From: Laetiporus sulphureus 93-53
Lineage: Eukaryota > Basidiomycota > Agaricomycetes > Polyporales > Laetiporaceae
Assembly: GCF_001632365.1 (NCBI RefSeq)
Contig: NW_024468510.1
Span: 711,530-775,529, forward strand
Length of the DNA: 64,000 nt
Reading direction: 5' to 3'
A model generated the notes under the pieces. The model saw only the letters and a program-made list of their open reading frames with translations. It had not been told where the DNA came from and did not search any database. Shown here piece after piece: positions 1-12,587 of the stretch (the stretch's first letter is position 1; each line of letters starts with the position of its first letter). Both the position numbers and the translations under genes were made by a program.

Positions 1-1025
1 TTGCGAGGCCAATGTGAAGGTTGGCGTCCGAATAACCACTCAAATGAGGACTTTAATGGTGCAAAAAGAAAGGTGCCACTTAATACTGTGACACTCTCAT
101 CAAGACAAGGCTCACAGTCCCTGAGATGCAAGCCTTCGACAAAACCACTCTGGCTTCATGATCCACAATCTTCTCCACCTTCGCAATGGCCCATGCACGG
201 AGTGTCCAGCATGCCATTTTTGTTTGGTCCTTCTGCTTCACCGAACAGGCAAGATGACTTGATGGACTCCAGGTGGTGCACCATACTCGCAAGCATACAC
301 AGCCTCTGCGACATGATGGGACTTGATGCTCGTTTCTCCATGGAATATTTCCGAAACCATCTGTCGGGACACTGACACAATATCCTTGTCCTTTCGAGAG
401 TGCGGGGGCGGAGCAAAGAGGTCGAGCAGAAAGGAGCCGATCATCTAGTTGCATATCTGGATCTCACCGAGTATCCTGTCCATATGTGCAGCCCTAGTTG
501 AATTCATGGGTTTTCATAGGAGCTGAGTAGATTCACCACATGACAGATCATCGAGCATGGAACCACAACTAGCAGCATTGAGAACAGCGGCAGCGGCAGC
601 ATCAGAGGAGAAGCAACGGGAGCCGATACATAATAAACGTAACTCTAGTAGAAAACATTATGCGCAATTACAAAGTCCGAAAATCCTGCTCCTAATGAAG
701 TTGAATCTCCGCCCGAAAAAAACCGACCTCTCGACAAGACCCCCGCGTCAAAAAGCAGACTACGTGCGTCCGGAGATGTCGAGCGCCAGAGGGCGTCCGT
801 GGGGCGATTTCTCCGCGGGTTGCAGGCAGGCACATGCCTGCTTCTCCAGATCACGGGAGATGATGTCAGGACGCGTTGTGGATCTGCAGCGACCTGGAAT
901 GATATCCACCGGGCGCTTTATCTTCTCGTCCAATGCGGCGGCGAAGTATTTGAACTCGCCATTATCGCTTTCATCGCGCATACATCCCGCTCTCACCACT
1001 CCCACCACCCATAGCTGCAATCGCA
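1..1025. other. Window edge and branching-enzyme upstream region
   Basis: No gene could be recognised in this stretch. Short open frames exist on both strands in the first 450 bases, the longest about 124 codons, but none shows a known domain or a convincing splice structure. The edge could hold the end of a gene lying outside the window. Bases from roughly 550 to 1025 are the promoter and 5' leader of the branching enzyme gene. A CCAAT-type pentamer lies about 95 bases before the start codon. Nothing else regulatory could be supported. Confidence 0.4.
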
Positions 1026-3457
1026 ATGCCTACTAAGCCTCTCGACGCAAAAACGGTGCTCGACAACGATCCATGGCTCGAGCCCAACGTCCCGGCGATC
1101 ATCCACCGCCACGATGCGTTCAGAAAATGGAAGGACTCCATCGAGCAAAATGAAGGCGGCTACGAGCCATTCACCAAGGGCTATCTTAAGTTCGGTCTGA
1201 ACGTCCGTGCAGATGGTTCGGTTGTCTACCGAGAGTGGGCGCCGAACGCGATAAAGGCGTCGTTGATCGGTGACTTCAGTGAGTGAGATAGGGACCGTCT
1301 AGATGTGCAAACTGCTGATCGCTTGAGCTCGTCCATAGATGAGTGGAACAGGGAGTCCCACCCCATGGCTAAGGATCACTTTGGCGTTTGGGAGATTACT
1401 GTGCCTCCCAAGGCCCGAGGTGTCTGTGCGATCCCGCACGATTCCAAAATCAAAGTATGTAGCCGTTGGCGGTAGGACAGGATATATGCGGCATATCTGA
1501 CATTATCGTCGCAGATCTCCATGGTAATCCCGGGCGGAGAGCGCATTGAACGTCTCCCGGCATGGATCAAACGTGTCACTCAAGATCTGTCCGTATCTCC
1601 TGTGTACGATGCACGTTTCTGGAACCCACCCCAGGCGGAACGCTACAAGTTCAAGAACGCGCGGCCTCCCAAGCCCAGGGGCGTGCGCATCTACGAAGCG
1701 CATGTGGGCATCTCGACGCCCGAATACAGGGTAGGGACGTACAAGGAGTTCACGACCAACATGCTGCCCAGGATCCGCGATCTCGGATACAATGTCATCC
1801 AGCTGATGGCTATCATGGAACATGCATACTACGCCTGTATGTCGATCTTCGTACCCTATTATGGCAATTTCTCATATCCCAACAGCGTTCGGGTACCAGG
1901 TCACTAGCTTTTTCGCGGCGAGCTCTCGGTACGGAACGCCGGAAGAGCTCAAGGAGCTGATAGATACTGCTCACGGCATGGGCATCACCGTTCTTCTCGA
2001 TATCGTGCACTCTCATGCATGCAAGAACGTGCTCGATGGACTCAACCTCTTTGATGGCACGGACCACCAATACTTCCATGAGGGAGGCAAGGGTCGCCAT
2101 GACCTCTGGGACAGTCGCCTGTTCAATTATGGCAGCTATGAAGTCCTCCGGTTCCTCATGAGCAACCTCCGCTTCTGGATGGATGAGTACAAGTTTGACG
2201 GATTCCGCTTCGATGGTGTGACCAGCATGATGTATATCCACCATGGCAATGGGGTTGGATTCTCCGGCGGATACCATGAGTACTTCGGCGAACAGGCGGA
2301 TATTGAGGCGATCGTATATCTCATGCTGGTGAGTCCTGCGCATATAACCATTCATCACCCGTTCTCATCGATTGTGGTAGGCCAACGATGCCGTGCATTC
2401 AATATTCCCGGACTGCATCACGATTGCCGAGGACGTCTCGGGAATGCCCTTGCTATGCAAACCTGTCTCGAAGGGTGGAGTCGGATTCGACTACCGCTTG
2501 TCGATGGCTATTCCGGACATGTGGATCAAGCTGCTGAAGCACAAGACTGACGACGAGTGGAACATGTCCAACATTGTGCACACGCTGACTAACCGCCGTT
2601 ATGGCGAGAAGAGCATTGCGTATGCAGAGAGTCATGACCAGGCGCTCGTCGGAGACAAGACGCTTGCATTCTGGCTCATGGACAAGGAAATGTACACCAA
2701 CATGTCAGACCTGTCGGAGATGACGCCGGTCATCTCGCGTGGTATTGCCTTGCACAAGATGATTCGGTATGTAAAGAGGCTTGTTAACGGTGTCGTAAAT
2801 GCCCTGATAATCCCATTACAGACTTCTGGTCCATTCGCTCGGCGGAGAGGGCTACCTGAATTTTGAGGGTAACGAGTTTGGACATCCGGAGGTTAGTCTT
2901 CCCCCATCGGGTGTTCAATGTTTACTCACGCTTCGCAGTGGCTGGACTTCCCCCGCGAGGGCAATGGGAACTCGTTCCACTACGCGCGCCGCCAGTGGAA
3001 TGTGGTCGACGACCCTATTCTGCGTTACCGGTACCTCAACGAGTTCGACAAGGCGATGAACCACACCGAAGCCAAGTATGGCTGGCTCGCGGCAGAGCCC
3101 GCGTATGTCTCGCTGAAGCACGAGGTGGACAAGGTGATCGTGTACGAGCGCGCGGGGCTGCTGTTCGTGTTCAACTTCCACCCGACCAAGTCCTTCACGG
3201 ACTACCGCGTCGGCGTGGAGGTGCCGGGCGAGTATCATGTCATATTGACGAGCGATGAGCCGCGCTTTGGCGGATTCGGTAATGTGCAGCTCGGCGGACA
3301 GTACCTCACTACGCCCTTGGGGTGGAATGGAAGGAGGAACTGGGTGCAGGTAAGTGCCACGACGGGGAGACCTTCTTCGACTGTGAAAACTGACGGGGTC
3401 CCCCATATACAGGTGTACATCCCGACGCGCACTTGCGTCGTGCTCGCAAAAGACTAG
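1026..3457 (+). CDS. GBE1: 1,4-alpha-glucan (glycogen) branching enzyme
   Basis: Glycogen branching enzyme (GH13, EC 2.4.1.18) cuts an alpha-1,4-glucan chain and rejoins it as an alpha-1,6 branch during cytosolic glycogen synthesis. Eight exons join in frame: 1026-1278, 1339-1454, 1515-1836, 1886-2328, 2381-2766, 2822-2891, 2939-3349 and 3413-3457, giving 681 aa, the usual fungal length. The N-terminal module contains [13 protein letters not shown] across the first intron. The catalytic barrel shows EHAYYASFGYQV, the nucleophile Asp in DGFRFDGV (near residue 340), the acid/base Glu in ITIAEDVS (near 395) and the transition-state Asp in AESHDQ (near 464). The C-terminal beta domain ends VLAKD. 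The start is the first ATG in frame with the conserved N-terminus. No defect is seen. Identification is firm from motifs; no search was run. Confidence 0.97.
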
Positions 3458-3966
3458 ATACTGGGGCGGAGTATGCATGCTGGAACGAGGGGAGAGGATG
3501 AAAGGACTCTACTTGTAACATGATTCACTCGATCGCGACGTGTAGTATAGGTGCCGTCAAAATTGAGCAATGTGTGTGTTCGTGAAATTCACAGTTCTTC
3601 AGGCTGACAGTAGCATGTACATACGGGAATGTCTGAACTGCCCGAGCCAACAAACGAGCAGCTAACTTCGACGCACGGCCGTGCGGTGGCTGATGATATC
3701 CTTCGAGACAATCAATTCTCAGCTTGCTCAGCACCACATTGGACTCTTTCCAGGCTACGACTGCGGAAACAGACGGGCCCGTGCGAAGGAGGACAGATCG
3801 TGATCATACGCAGTTCATCCGCCAGACGGTGACATAACCTCGAGGCTGCACTGCCGAGAGCATTCGCCACTTTCCAAATTGGATATCCCCACGATGCGTG
3901 GAGTGTTTCCAGAGCCTATATATCATCCTCCATGAACGATTGCTCCCTCTGAGCTACCGTCAAACC
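3458..3966. other. Intergenic, branching enzyme to M28 peptidase
   Basis: This holds the 3' flank of the branching enzyme and the promoter of the downstream peptidase. No open frame with family features, no repeat and no RNA gene was seen. A TATA-like string (cctatatatcatc) lies about 50 bases before the peptidase ATG and could be its core promoter; that is inference. Confidence 0.4.
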
Positions 3967-6900
3967 ATGGCAGACGAAAGGCCATTAACTGACGACATCG
4001 AAAAGGAGACGGGCAGCATTCCTGCGCCCGTCGTATCTTCCCTTCCCTTCAGATCCCGCCGCGTACTTCCTAGACCAAAGGTCATCTTGGCTTGTTTCGC
4101 GATTGTGGCCTTGATACATTACCTCGGCTGCTGGGTCTGTCAGATCAACAAGGACATCTCTGCACAGGAAGGCTTCTGGATTACGAACGGTTTCTCACAG
4201 GACTTTCGCATTTTGCAACGTGTCCCGCCCCACAGAGCCCCTTTCGGCAAACTCGCTGAGGCGGCATTCCTGTAAGCCGCGCATATATCCATCGCAACAT
4301 CCTCTGATGAACTAATTCAATGATTGAAGAGCGGTCCCGAATCCAGCCAGTGCTATTCTCGCATCTCGACAGTATGCTACCAAGCCGCATCTCGCAGGTT
4401 CCCCGGGCGACTATCAGACCGCGAAAGACTTCTTGGAGCTCCTTCAGACTGAGCTGGGCATCGACACACCTGGGGCTGAGCCCGTGTTCCCAGCAGGGTC
4501 TGCCGAGTCGCGGGAGGCGACATTGTCCATCACGAAGCGGAAGCACCCGACTGCATGGATTGATGTGTACTATCCCGTGATGAACACGCCGCTCGACCGT
4601 AGTCTGCAGATTCTGGATGACGATGGGAAGCCGGTCTGGACGGCGGAGCTGGAGGAGGTTGCGGATGAGACGGATCCTGAGGCGGGGAAATACAAGGATG
4701 CTGTGCCGACGTTTCACGGGTACAGCAAAGGCGGGGAGGCGAAGGGTAAGCTTGTATATGCGCATTATGGGAGAAGGGAGGACTATGAAGCACTCGTTGA
4801 GATGGGTATGAATGCCTCCTTTGTCGGAGAATGAGTATCAACTCATCTTCACGTTGGATAGGCGTCGACCTCAAAGGCTCTATTGTGCTTACTCGTTACG
4901 GGGGCATCTTCCGTGGGTTGAAGGTAGGAGTGCCGTACTCATCAAAGAGAAGATCGTTCATTTATGCCGTGTACAGGTCAAAGGTGCCCAGGAGCTAGGC
5001 GCAGCAGCGTGCCTCATCTACTCTGACCCTCGTGATGATGGCACGGTCACGCAAGAGAACGGATACGACGCGTACGTCGCGAACTCCCCGTCGAGACCCT
5101 GAAACTCACTGACTAACTGTTCAGGTATCCTAACGGCCCTGCACGCAACCCATCCTCAGTCCAGCGAGGCAGCACGCAGTTCCTGTCCATCTATCCAGGG
5201 TACGTCCTTAGTACCTCGCCAGCTTAGGTCACGAGCTGACCACCTTGGATTGTAAACTTAGCGACCCGACCACGCCTGGTTACCCCTCCTACGAGAACAG
5301 CACCCGCGAAGACGGGACGAACATTCCAAGCATTCCTAGTCTGCCGATCTCGTGGGCCAATGCAAAAGTATTACTCGAAGAAATCAAAGAAGGCGGACCG
5401 CACCGCAACATCTCATTGGTCAACCATGGTAGGGATTCCATTGACTGTCTCGCAGGCAATGATCCAACCCATTGTTTATAGTTGATGATAGGGTCATTCC
5501 TATCTGGAACACGATGGGTGTCATTCCTGGACACATAAGTCAGGAGGTAGTTGTCATTGGGAACCATCGCGATGGTACGAACCCGACTTTGTCGAACCGC
5601 GTCTTGCATTGCTCACGGACTTGCAGCGTGGGTGATGGGTGCAACTGACCCATCTTCTGGCACTGCCTCCATCCATGAGGTGATCCGCGGCCTGGGCGTG
5701 CTTTTGAAGGAAGGCTGGAAGCCTCTCCGTACGATTGTTATTGCCAGCTGGGATGCAGAGGAAGTAAGGAGCGAGTTGGCCAGATTGACCCATCAACCAG
5801 GCTGATATCTGTTTCTCATAGTATGGCTTAATTGGAAGCACTGAATGGGGCGAGGATTTTGCGGACTGGATTCACGAGCATGTCGCCACCTATCTGAACC
5901 TTGGTGCGTTCCTGGCAATATGTCAGGAGCTGGGTGACGAATATGCTTACATTGAGCTTTATAGACTCATCCGTCTCGGGTTCACGGTTCGAAGTCTCCG
6001 GATCTCCTTCGCTCGCACACTTCCTGCGTGCAGCCGCTGAGGACGTTGCACACCCGACGAAGCTGGGCTTGACGCTCTGGGATGCGACCAAGGATAAGGG
6101 TCCGTTGTACGGTGACCATCTTGACGAAGACGCCGTGAAGCTCTATGAGCAAGTCGAAGAGCAACGGGCAGAAGATGAGATCGGTGTGGGTGTCCTTGGC
6201 TCCGGAAGCGATTTCACTGTGTTCCTGCAGCGTATCGGGGTACGCCACCTTCGTTCCTTTGTCGTTTGGCATGGTGATGATGAATTGACATATAGGTTGC
6301 AAGCGCAAACAGCGACTTCAAGTCTACACTATCGGATCCTGTTTACCATTACCATTCCGTATTCGACTCGGAGCGTTGGCAGGAGTTGTATGCCGACCCC
6401 GGGTTCTTACGTCATGTGAGCCATATTGCATCGACCTTGTTCATGCCTGTTTTCAACCAGGATATAGGTCGCCATGGCCAAATATCTGGGATTGCAGACG
6501 TTGCGTCTCGCCGATGCGATCGTGCTTCCCGTCAACACGACCCATTATGCGGTACAGCTTGGTGTATATCTTGATCAGTGCGTCCACTTTCGAACTCGTC
6601 ATGTACCTCCGTCGCCTGACACCGTATTGGACAGCGTCGAGGAACTGGCAGCGACTTCGTCAATTGACGTCGACTTTGCCCCACTGAGAGAGTCGATCGA
6701 GGCGTTGCATGCTGCTAGTGCGCTGCTCGACGAGGAGAAGATCGAAGCAGAGCGTGAGCTCAAACGTGTCGCCAGGCAGATTGCTCGACGTCACTACATC
6801 AAGCACAAATTGCACAAGGCATGGTGTAAGCTCAGGAAGCTGTTAGGCAGACCCTGCCACAAACATCATGACGACGACGATGACGACGATGACGACGGTA

Positions 6901-7446
6901 ATAACCACCAACTCAGCACAGATCGACCAACTCACGTATACCCTCGCACACTGCCAGGCGATAATAACGGCCGTCTCCTCAGGCCCCGCGTGGGTCGTGC
7001 TCCCGCCTGGCTGCGTGAGCAGCGGGAGAAGCGCGAGCGCGAGCAAGCGGAAATTGCGAAACACGCATGCTATGTCAAAGAACCTAAGGACAAGAAGGAC
7101 AAGGAGCTGAAAAAGAGATTGAAGAAGGCGATCAAGCGCGTCAAGAAGGTCAACAAGAAGCTGACCCAGTTCGAGCGCGGCTTCATCCACCCCGATGGCA
7201 TCAAGGATCGCGAGTGGTACCGCCACTTGGGTGTTGCCCCTGGCAAGTGGCTAGGTAAGCCACCGTGTCTTGTTTGAATATCAGCGATTGACGAGGTTTT
7301 CTGGTCCAGGTTATGGTGCCACGACGTTACCTGCGTTGACGGAGGCTATCACATTTGAAGCCAACGCGACGCTTGCCCAGTATGAAGTAGAGCGGTTGAA
7401 GGGGCTTATCGACCATCTTACGCACAAGATCCGAGTCAAGTCTTGA
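3967..7446 (+). CDS. M28 glutamate carboxypeptidase II-like membrane peptidase
   Basis: Type II membrane zinc peptidase of the M28B family (NAALADase / transferrin-receptor-like; the Vps70 and T-SF1 group in fungi). Thirteen exons close in frame to about 936 aa. A cytosolic N-terminus of 38 residues is followed by one membrane helix (near 39-57), a protease-associated domain ([14 protein letters not shown]) and the M28 core. Zinc ligands appear as expected: His and Asp in [14 protein letters not shown], Glu-Glu in DAEEYG, Asp in NLDSS and His in [11 protein letters not shown] helical dimerisation domain ends the protein. It is longer than the usual ~750 aa because of a low-complexity insert (about 6780-7170) with nine aspartates followed by a Lys/Arg/Glu-rich helix. 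The precise substrate is unknown; peptide trimming in the secretory or vacuolar system is an inference from the family. Confidence 0.93.
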
Positions 7447-7724
7447 AAATTTTGTAAGATAGTCTAGTGTACCACGTCTCGGTATTGTAATTGTAATGTG
7501 CGCCCAATCTCACACTCTAGTTTCCCAGCCTACGAAGCAATGTCGTGAAATTCGTAAAACTCGAACTTTGAGAATATATTCTAAGCATCGACATATATAG
7601 ACTCCCGCCTTCTCCCATGCAAAAACAAAAGAAACTCCGGGTCCGTAGTATTTGGATTGGACTTCATGCGACAATCATGTAAATGTTCGGCCGCCGGCTG
7701 CGATATTGCCGAAGGACATGTCCC

Positions 7725-9181
7725 TCATCTTTCGATGGTACTCCAGTATGATCTACTGTAAAGTCAGTAACTACGCAAAGGATAGTGCATACTTCCGCTT
7801 ACGGGGTAAATCGATCTGTTCCCAGTCTGGCCACAGATGTGAAGGCACGACAATCTGATCAGCCGCACGGCGTGGCATCTTGCCAGAGGAGATTGTGACC
7901 GGAACGATACTGCACAAATTGTTCAAGAACCCGCTAAACGGTACTTCAATATACAAGAAGTACTGCCAATGCGGGTCAGCCGTGCGCGTTTGCAGGCAAG
8001 TCGGAAAAGACCCGCTGACCTCATTCTTCACTAAATAATTCGTGAACGTCGGTGGGCAGCTCAGCCTGAACGAGGAGCGAAACGTCTTCCGTTGCCTCCA
8101 CTTTCCCTTGGAGGACTTGGCGAGGGGGACCCACTGACACTGCGACTCGCATATCTCCACCGCGCCATGCGAGCGGCCCATACCACCAAGCCGAGAGACA
8201 TCCTGGACTGAATATTGGCTCCACATCCCTGCCTTCACGTGCACTCTGCGCTTCAGCTTGAAATGCACCTTCTCCGGGTGCATCGGGGGCACTGGCCAGA
8301 TCTCCTTGCCATCGTCCGAGTCCAGCGTTTTGCTGAGCGTCGATACTGATATCCGGAAGGGGATCTGGGTATGCAGGGGGAGAGCGGGCACGAGAGGAAA
8401 CGCGAGCTACTTGCGATGTGAGAACGAGATGATACCATCATTCAGCTTGTCCACGAAGGTATCGTAGAGTTTATACGCGCTCACCTCCACGCTCACATCG
8501 GCGAACTCTCCCCAAAACCCGCGCCGAATCCGTTTATTCTCGGTGATGACCTTCCAGGGCCCATTCCAGCCGCTTCGAAGACCAGTCCTCACCTGCGCGC
8601 CGACCGGATCGGGGGATACCACCGCTAATGGGTGCTGCGACCGGAAGTTCGTGCGCAGCGCACCCGGACGGACGCCGATGATCTCGACAAAGTAGCGGAT
8701 CGTCGCGTCGACTCCTGGGTAGCTGATGTCGAATGAGGGCGGTACGCTCTCCGGAAGCTCAAGGCTGAACGGCATGGTCAGAGAGTGGGTCCCTGGTGAG
8801 GGGTAGACGATCCCACGTGTCCAAAGGCACTCGCGCGAAGATAGCAAGCTATCGAGCTGCCGCTGTTTCTGGTTATTCCGCGATATACAGCTAAGCTCAT
8901 CAGGTAAGCGGATCCGTCTCGTTTTCCACGGTCGAATGGCCAACGTACGTGCGGACGTAGCCCCGGAGGAGCACTTGCACCTCCTCTATCTGCTATTCCT
9001 GCAGTTTCTGGAAGTCGAGGGTCACCGTGCCGCGCACACGCTCTCCGGCGACCCACGTCGTCTTCGCGAGCGACATACGGACAGGCGGCGGACAAGGCAT
9101 ACGGTGGGCTCTGCCGGTGGTGGAACAGTTTTGCGGTTCACGCGATAGCGACGGGATGTGATTGACTCGGGCCATAGGCAA
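7725..9181 (-). pseudogene. Arrestin-fold protein gene with in-frame stop(s)
   Basis: The minus strand encodes both halves of an arrestin-like protein of the fungal alpha-arrestin type, which normally bind cargo membrane proteins and recruit a Rsp5-type ubiquitin ligase. The N-terminal half runs KTTWVAGERVRGTVTLDF, then EEVQVLLRGYVRT, then a normal 58-nt intron (8891-8948) and TRGIVYPSPGTHSLTMPFSL. The C-terminal half has LHTQIPFRISVSTLSKT and YLVKNEVSGSFP. A TAG at 8995-8993 interrupts the continuous beta-strand block between LQE and QIEEV, with no room for an intron. A second TAG at 8409-8407 could be removed only by a 48-nt intron with a weak GTGGAC donor. Start and end are approximate: the 3' end could be 7675, 7725 or 7771 depending on splicing. 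It may be a decaying gene, a null allele, or carry a sequencing error. Confidence 0.72.
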
Positions 9182-10884
9182 ATTCCACTCAGCGTCTCAT
9201 CCGTGACACCGCCATCACGACAGACAGGCGCATTGCGGCATTTAGGCCGTGGCAAACGTGTGCAATTCTCAGTTAGCAAATAGCCTCTGCTTGTAGAGCA
9301 CGACATACCGCCATACATGCGGCTTAGCTTGCCTCTCGGAGCTCTGTGTCTCGATCACAAGTGGCCCGTTGCTAGTAGCGCCTGTCTGAGCGTTGCCGAG
9401 GCTAATAAAAGCTATACGGTCAAGATGCGGATCGACTTTAAGCGTGCTGACGGTGCGGATAGTGCTCATCTACAGTCTCGACCCGGCGGACGCACCGTCT
9501 GCGGTTCCAGACATCCAAAGGCGCGATTTTTCGAGACTAGCGCGGCCTTCGGTCCCAGCAAAGCTCTGGATGGTGGCAATGATGGCGTTGGAACAGGGCT
9601 GCCGACAGCGTGTATCTTTGATTATGCAGATACAGCTGACCTGTCTTCACTGTGCTTCCGGCTGGAGCTTACGTGAAGTATATCGAGCAACCGGTAGATC
9701 GCCGCACATGCGTAACCTCCGTCATCGCTAAAAACTCAAACTTCTGTAGAGCCGTTTCGTCAGAGCCTCGAGTTGTCGGCCGTCGTAATTAACTTCACAT
9801 TAGCACAGACTCACGCTGGACCCGAAACAAATATGTCGCGTGGCCCCCACACTGCGTTTCTTACGCTAGTGGACAGCACAGCCCACGTGGCTCTCGAACC
9901 TTATAGCGACAACGCCCGACGAAGCCACGAGCAGTGGCGGGAGGGACACGCCATCGCTCTCGGCGAGTCGGCGACTGTGCAGCCACAGACGCGTCGGCAC
10001 GTGCTACTACCCAGTGATAAGGTCTGGCAGGTCAACGATAAGTTCTTATTACAATCTCGATTTTTCCTTCCCCGCCTTCCGCACGGTCGTGCACGCGATG
10101 CGGGGGCTCAGGCCTATTTTATAGAGTTCGCTGAACTTCAAGGCACTGAACTTGATGGCGATCAATTAATGACTCCAAGACACGATCTGTTTATCGGACG
10201 CATCGCAGCATGGGTCGGTCCTATACGTTTTCATATTGCGTTGCCATCGTATGGATTGGAGGCGTTATTTTCATTGAACGCGCCAAGTATTGCAAGGGTA
10301 CAATCACAACAAATGAATTAATGATTAATGATGGTCCAGTCCTAATTTATGAACACCTACGATTGACATCAAGCATTCGACGGTCCTATTGGCTGTGGCC
10401 AGTTATATCGTAGTTTCTTGTGGAACAGTCGTACGAATATCGATGGTCCATTAGGCTGGCTCAAGCTTCAAAGAATTCAAAGGGTCAATATCCCTTGTTT
10501 TCGTATTTTTGTCTTGTTTCAATTACGGAAAGAACCAAACGCATGGGGTCTGCGAGCCATACGTATATACAGCTGCAACCAGCCTATCTGGCGAGTAAAC
10601 CCCACCGTCGCACAGTTAGTGACGAACTACACCGCACTAATGGTATCAAAACTACTCGACGGTCGTCATTCGTACATTATACCGCGCGTAGCAGGGACAA
10701 GATAAGTAGTGCGCCTATACCAGTACAGTATCGAGGGTTACGACAACAACGACAAAGGCAAAGGCGAAACAGTCCGAAAAAAAGACAGTCATCGTAGAAT
10801 CATGTGAATGTCACCGTCAGTCAAGAGTCCACTGTCCAGAGGCCAAAAAAGTCCCTCTACAGTCCAGGGTATGCCGTCCAGTGT
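9182..10884. other. Long region without a recognised gene
   Basis: About 1.7 kb lies between the arrestin-like gene and the chitin deacetylase. Open frames of 60-180 codons occur on both strands, including one of 182 codons at 9773-10321 (+). None has recognisable motifs, and none links to neighbours by phase-consistent splicing. The part after about 10100 is AT-richer than the flanking genes. It could be a decayed mobile element or dead gene, but no terminal repeat, reverse transcriptase or transposase motif was found. Confidence 0.4.
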
Positions 10885-12587
10885 TCATGCGAGAGATACC
10901 AGGGCGAGGGCGACGGCCAGGCCTGTCGCGATCCCCGCGTGCGCCCACGGCAGAGCATAGCGCACCTCCGCCGCGCTCTTCTGCGCGCTTCCAGCCGACG
11001 GCGATACCGACGACGACGCCGAGTGCGTGCTGCTCGTCACAGCGCTTGATGATGGTGCGCTCGACGTGCTCACCGCACGCAACGTTCCTCCCGAAATCGT
11101 TGCGCTCGCGCTCGTGGAGCTGGAAGCATTCGCCACATTCAATTTCGCGTTCGCCCCTCCCCCATTGCCCGCCCACGCGAGCGCCCAACCGCCGGCCGCT
11201 TCGACCGTGCCCTCGTCGCTGGGCCCGCCGGCGTCATCGCTACCCTGGGTGTCACCCACGACGTTCTGCCACGCGTCCCCGCCGTCCAATCGCGCGACGC
11301 TGACGATGTTCCAGCCATTCTGGCCGATGAGTGGGAACGCGTTGATGTACGCCTGCACGGAGTCATTGCTCAGCTCGTGCTCGAGGATGATGAGACCGGG
11401 GCTCTTCGGGCCGCTGTACCACTGCTCGAGGTTCGATTCTACGGTCGCGAGGTCGGTTCCTCCATCCTCGCCGATGGACCAGTCTGCCGTGCTGTAGATA
11501 TATGCGCATCAGTCATTGCTCATAGGAAGGATAAACTGGCCACGCACTCCTGGTTCCAGAGAATAGTGGTGAGTCCGAAGACCTCCTTCGCAATCGCGTG
11601 CACGCGCACGTCCGTGTCTCCGTACGGCGGCCTCCAGAAGCGCGGCAGGCGGCCGCCGGTTGAGTTGTGGATGAGCTGCATCGTCCATCCGAGCTCGCCG
11701 ATGACCTGTTCGTTGCTGAGAGTGGTCATGTACGGATGTGTGTAAGTGTGCACCGCGATGTCATCTATGATGCGACGCGTAAGCTCATATTAGAAAATTG
11801 TGATTGATGGAGCGCGAGCGAACATGCCTTGGTTGGTCTGGAAGGCCTGCAAAAATTGGTTCCAGTAGCTGATGATATTGACACCAATCATAAAGTGCGT
11901 CGCGTGCACGCCATTCTGTTGGAGGAAATTGTACAGGTCTGTGGAGGGCTACGCCGCGCAAATCCATCAGTCGTTTTCGTTGACAAGTCTGTGCTCGCGA
12001 TGCGACTTACAGGTAGCGGACCATCGTCGAATGCGGCTCCGGCGACACCGTCTGGAGCGTCCCAGACGTCCCCGTCGATCCTGCATTGGTATGTGCCCGA
12101 ACATACATCTGCGGAGGTAGGGTCGAGGTTGTCAGGGTAGTATGGGTTCCCGTCGGAACCCATGGTGGACTGGGGAAGGTTGGGGATCGTGCCGGCGGAG
12201 ACGGCGGCGTTGAGCGCATCGACCCACGGTTGAGGGAGATTATCTGGGTCGGGGGACCACGACGGGAATGCAGCAGACCATGCTGATTACGGAGGGTAAG
12301 CGCGCATAAAACCACGCGACGTCAAAAGAACACGCACTTGGAGAGCCTACTTCGGCGTATTGAATGCCGTCCGTAGTCTCTTGTCCCTGTCGTCGGAAGA
12401 GAGCATGAGCAGGGTGGTCCTCGCGATGGTACCAAGTGCTCGGAAGTCGTTTGTCGACGTTACGGTGCGCGTGCGTGTGGGCATGTGTAGTTGGGGTAGG
12501 GGCTCTAGGCTGATTAGGAATTAGGGAAGCAGAGGTCGTAAGGGTATAGAATGCTGCTAATAAGACAAATGAGCGAAGAGCAGTCAT
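10885..12587 (-). CDS. Chitin deacetylase, secreted, GPI-anchored type
   Basis: Carbohydrate esterase family 4 (NodB fold) enzyme that removes acetyl groups from cell-wall chitin to give chitosan. Five exons join in frame: 12587-12338, 12282-12011, 11948-11828, 11764-11548 and 11491-10885, giving 488 aa. The N-terminus is a signal peptide ([20 protein letters not shown]). NodB motifs are in order: FDDGPLP (Asp-Asp), HTYTHPY (metal His pair), RFWRPPYGD and [10 protein letters not shown] Ser/Ala-rich linker of about 80 residues leads to a C-terminal hydrophobic tail ([16 protein letters not shown]), which fits a GPI signal. The third intron (11827-11765) starts with GC rather than GT, and only that choice keeps the frame. 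The first NodB motif has Ala where Thr is commoner before FDDGP. Confidence 0.93.

Noticed and set aside
1..454. Overlapping minus- and plus-strand frames at the window start
   Set aside because: They may be part of a truncated gene, but no family or splice pattern could be supported, so no gene was called.
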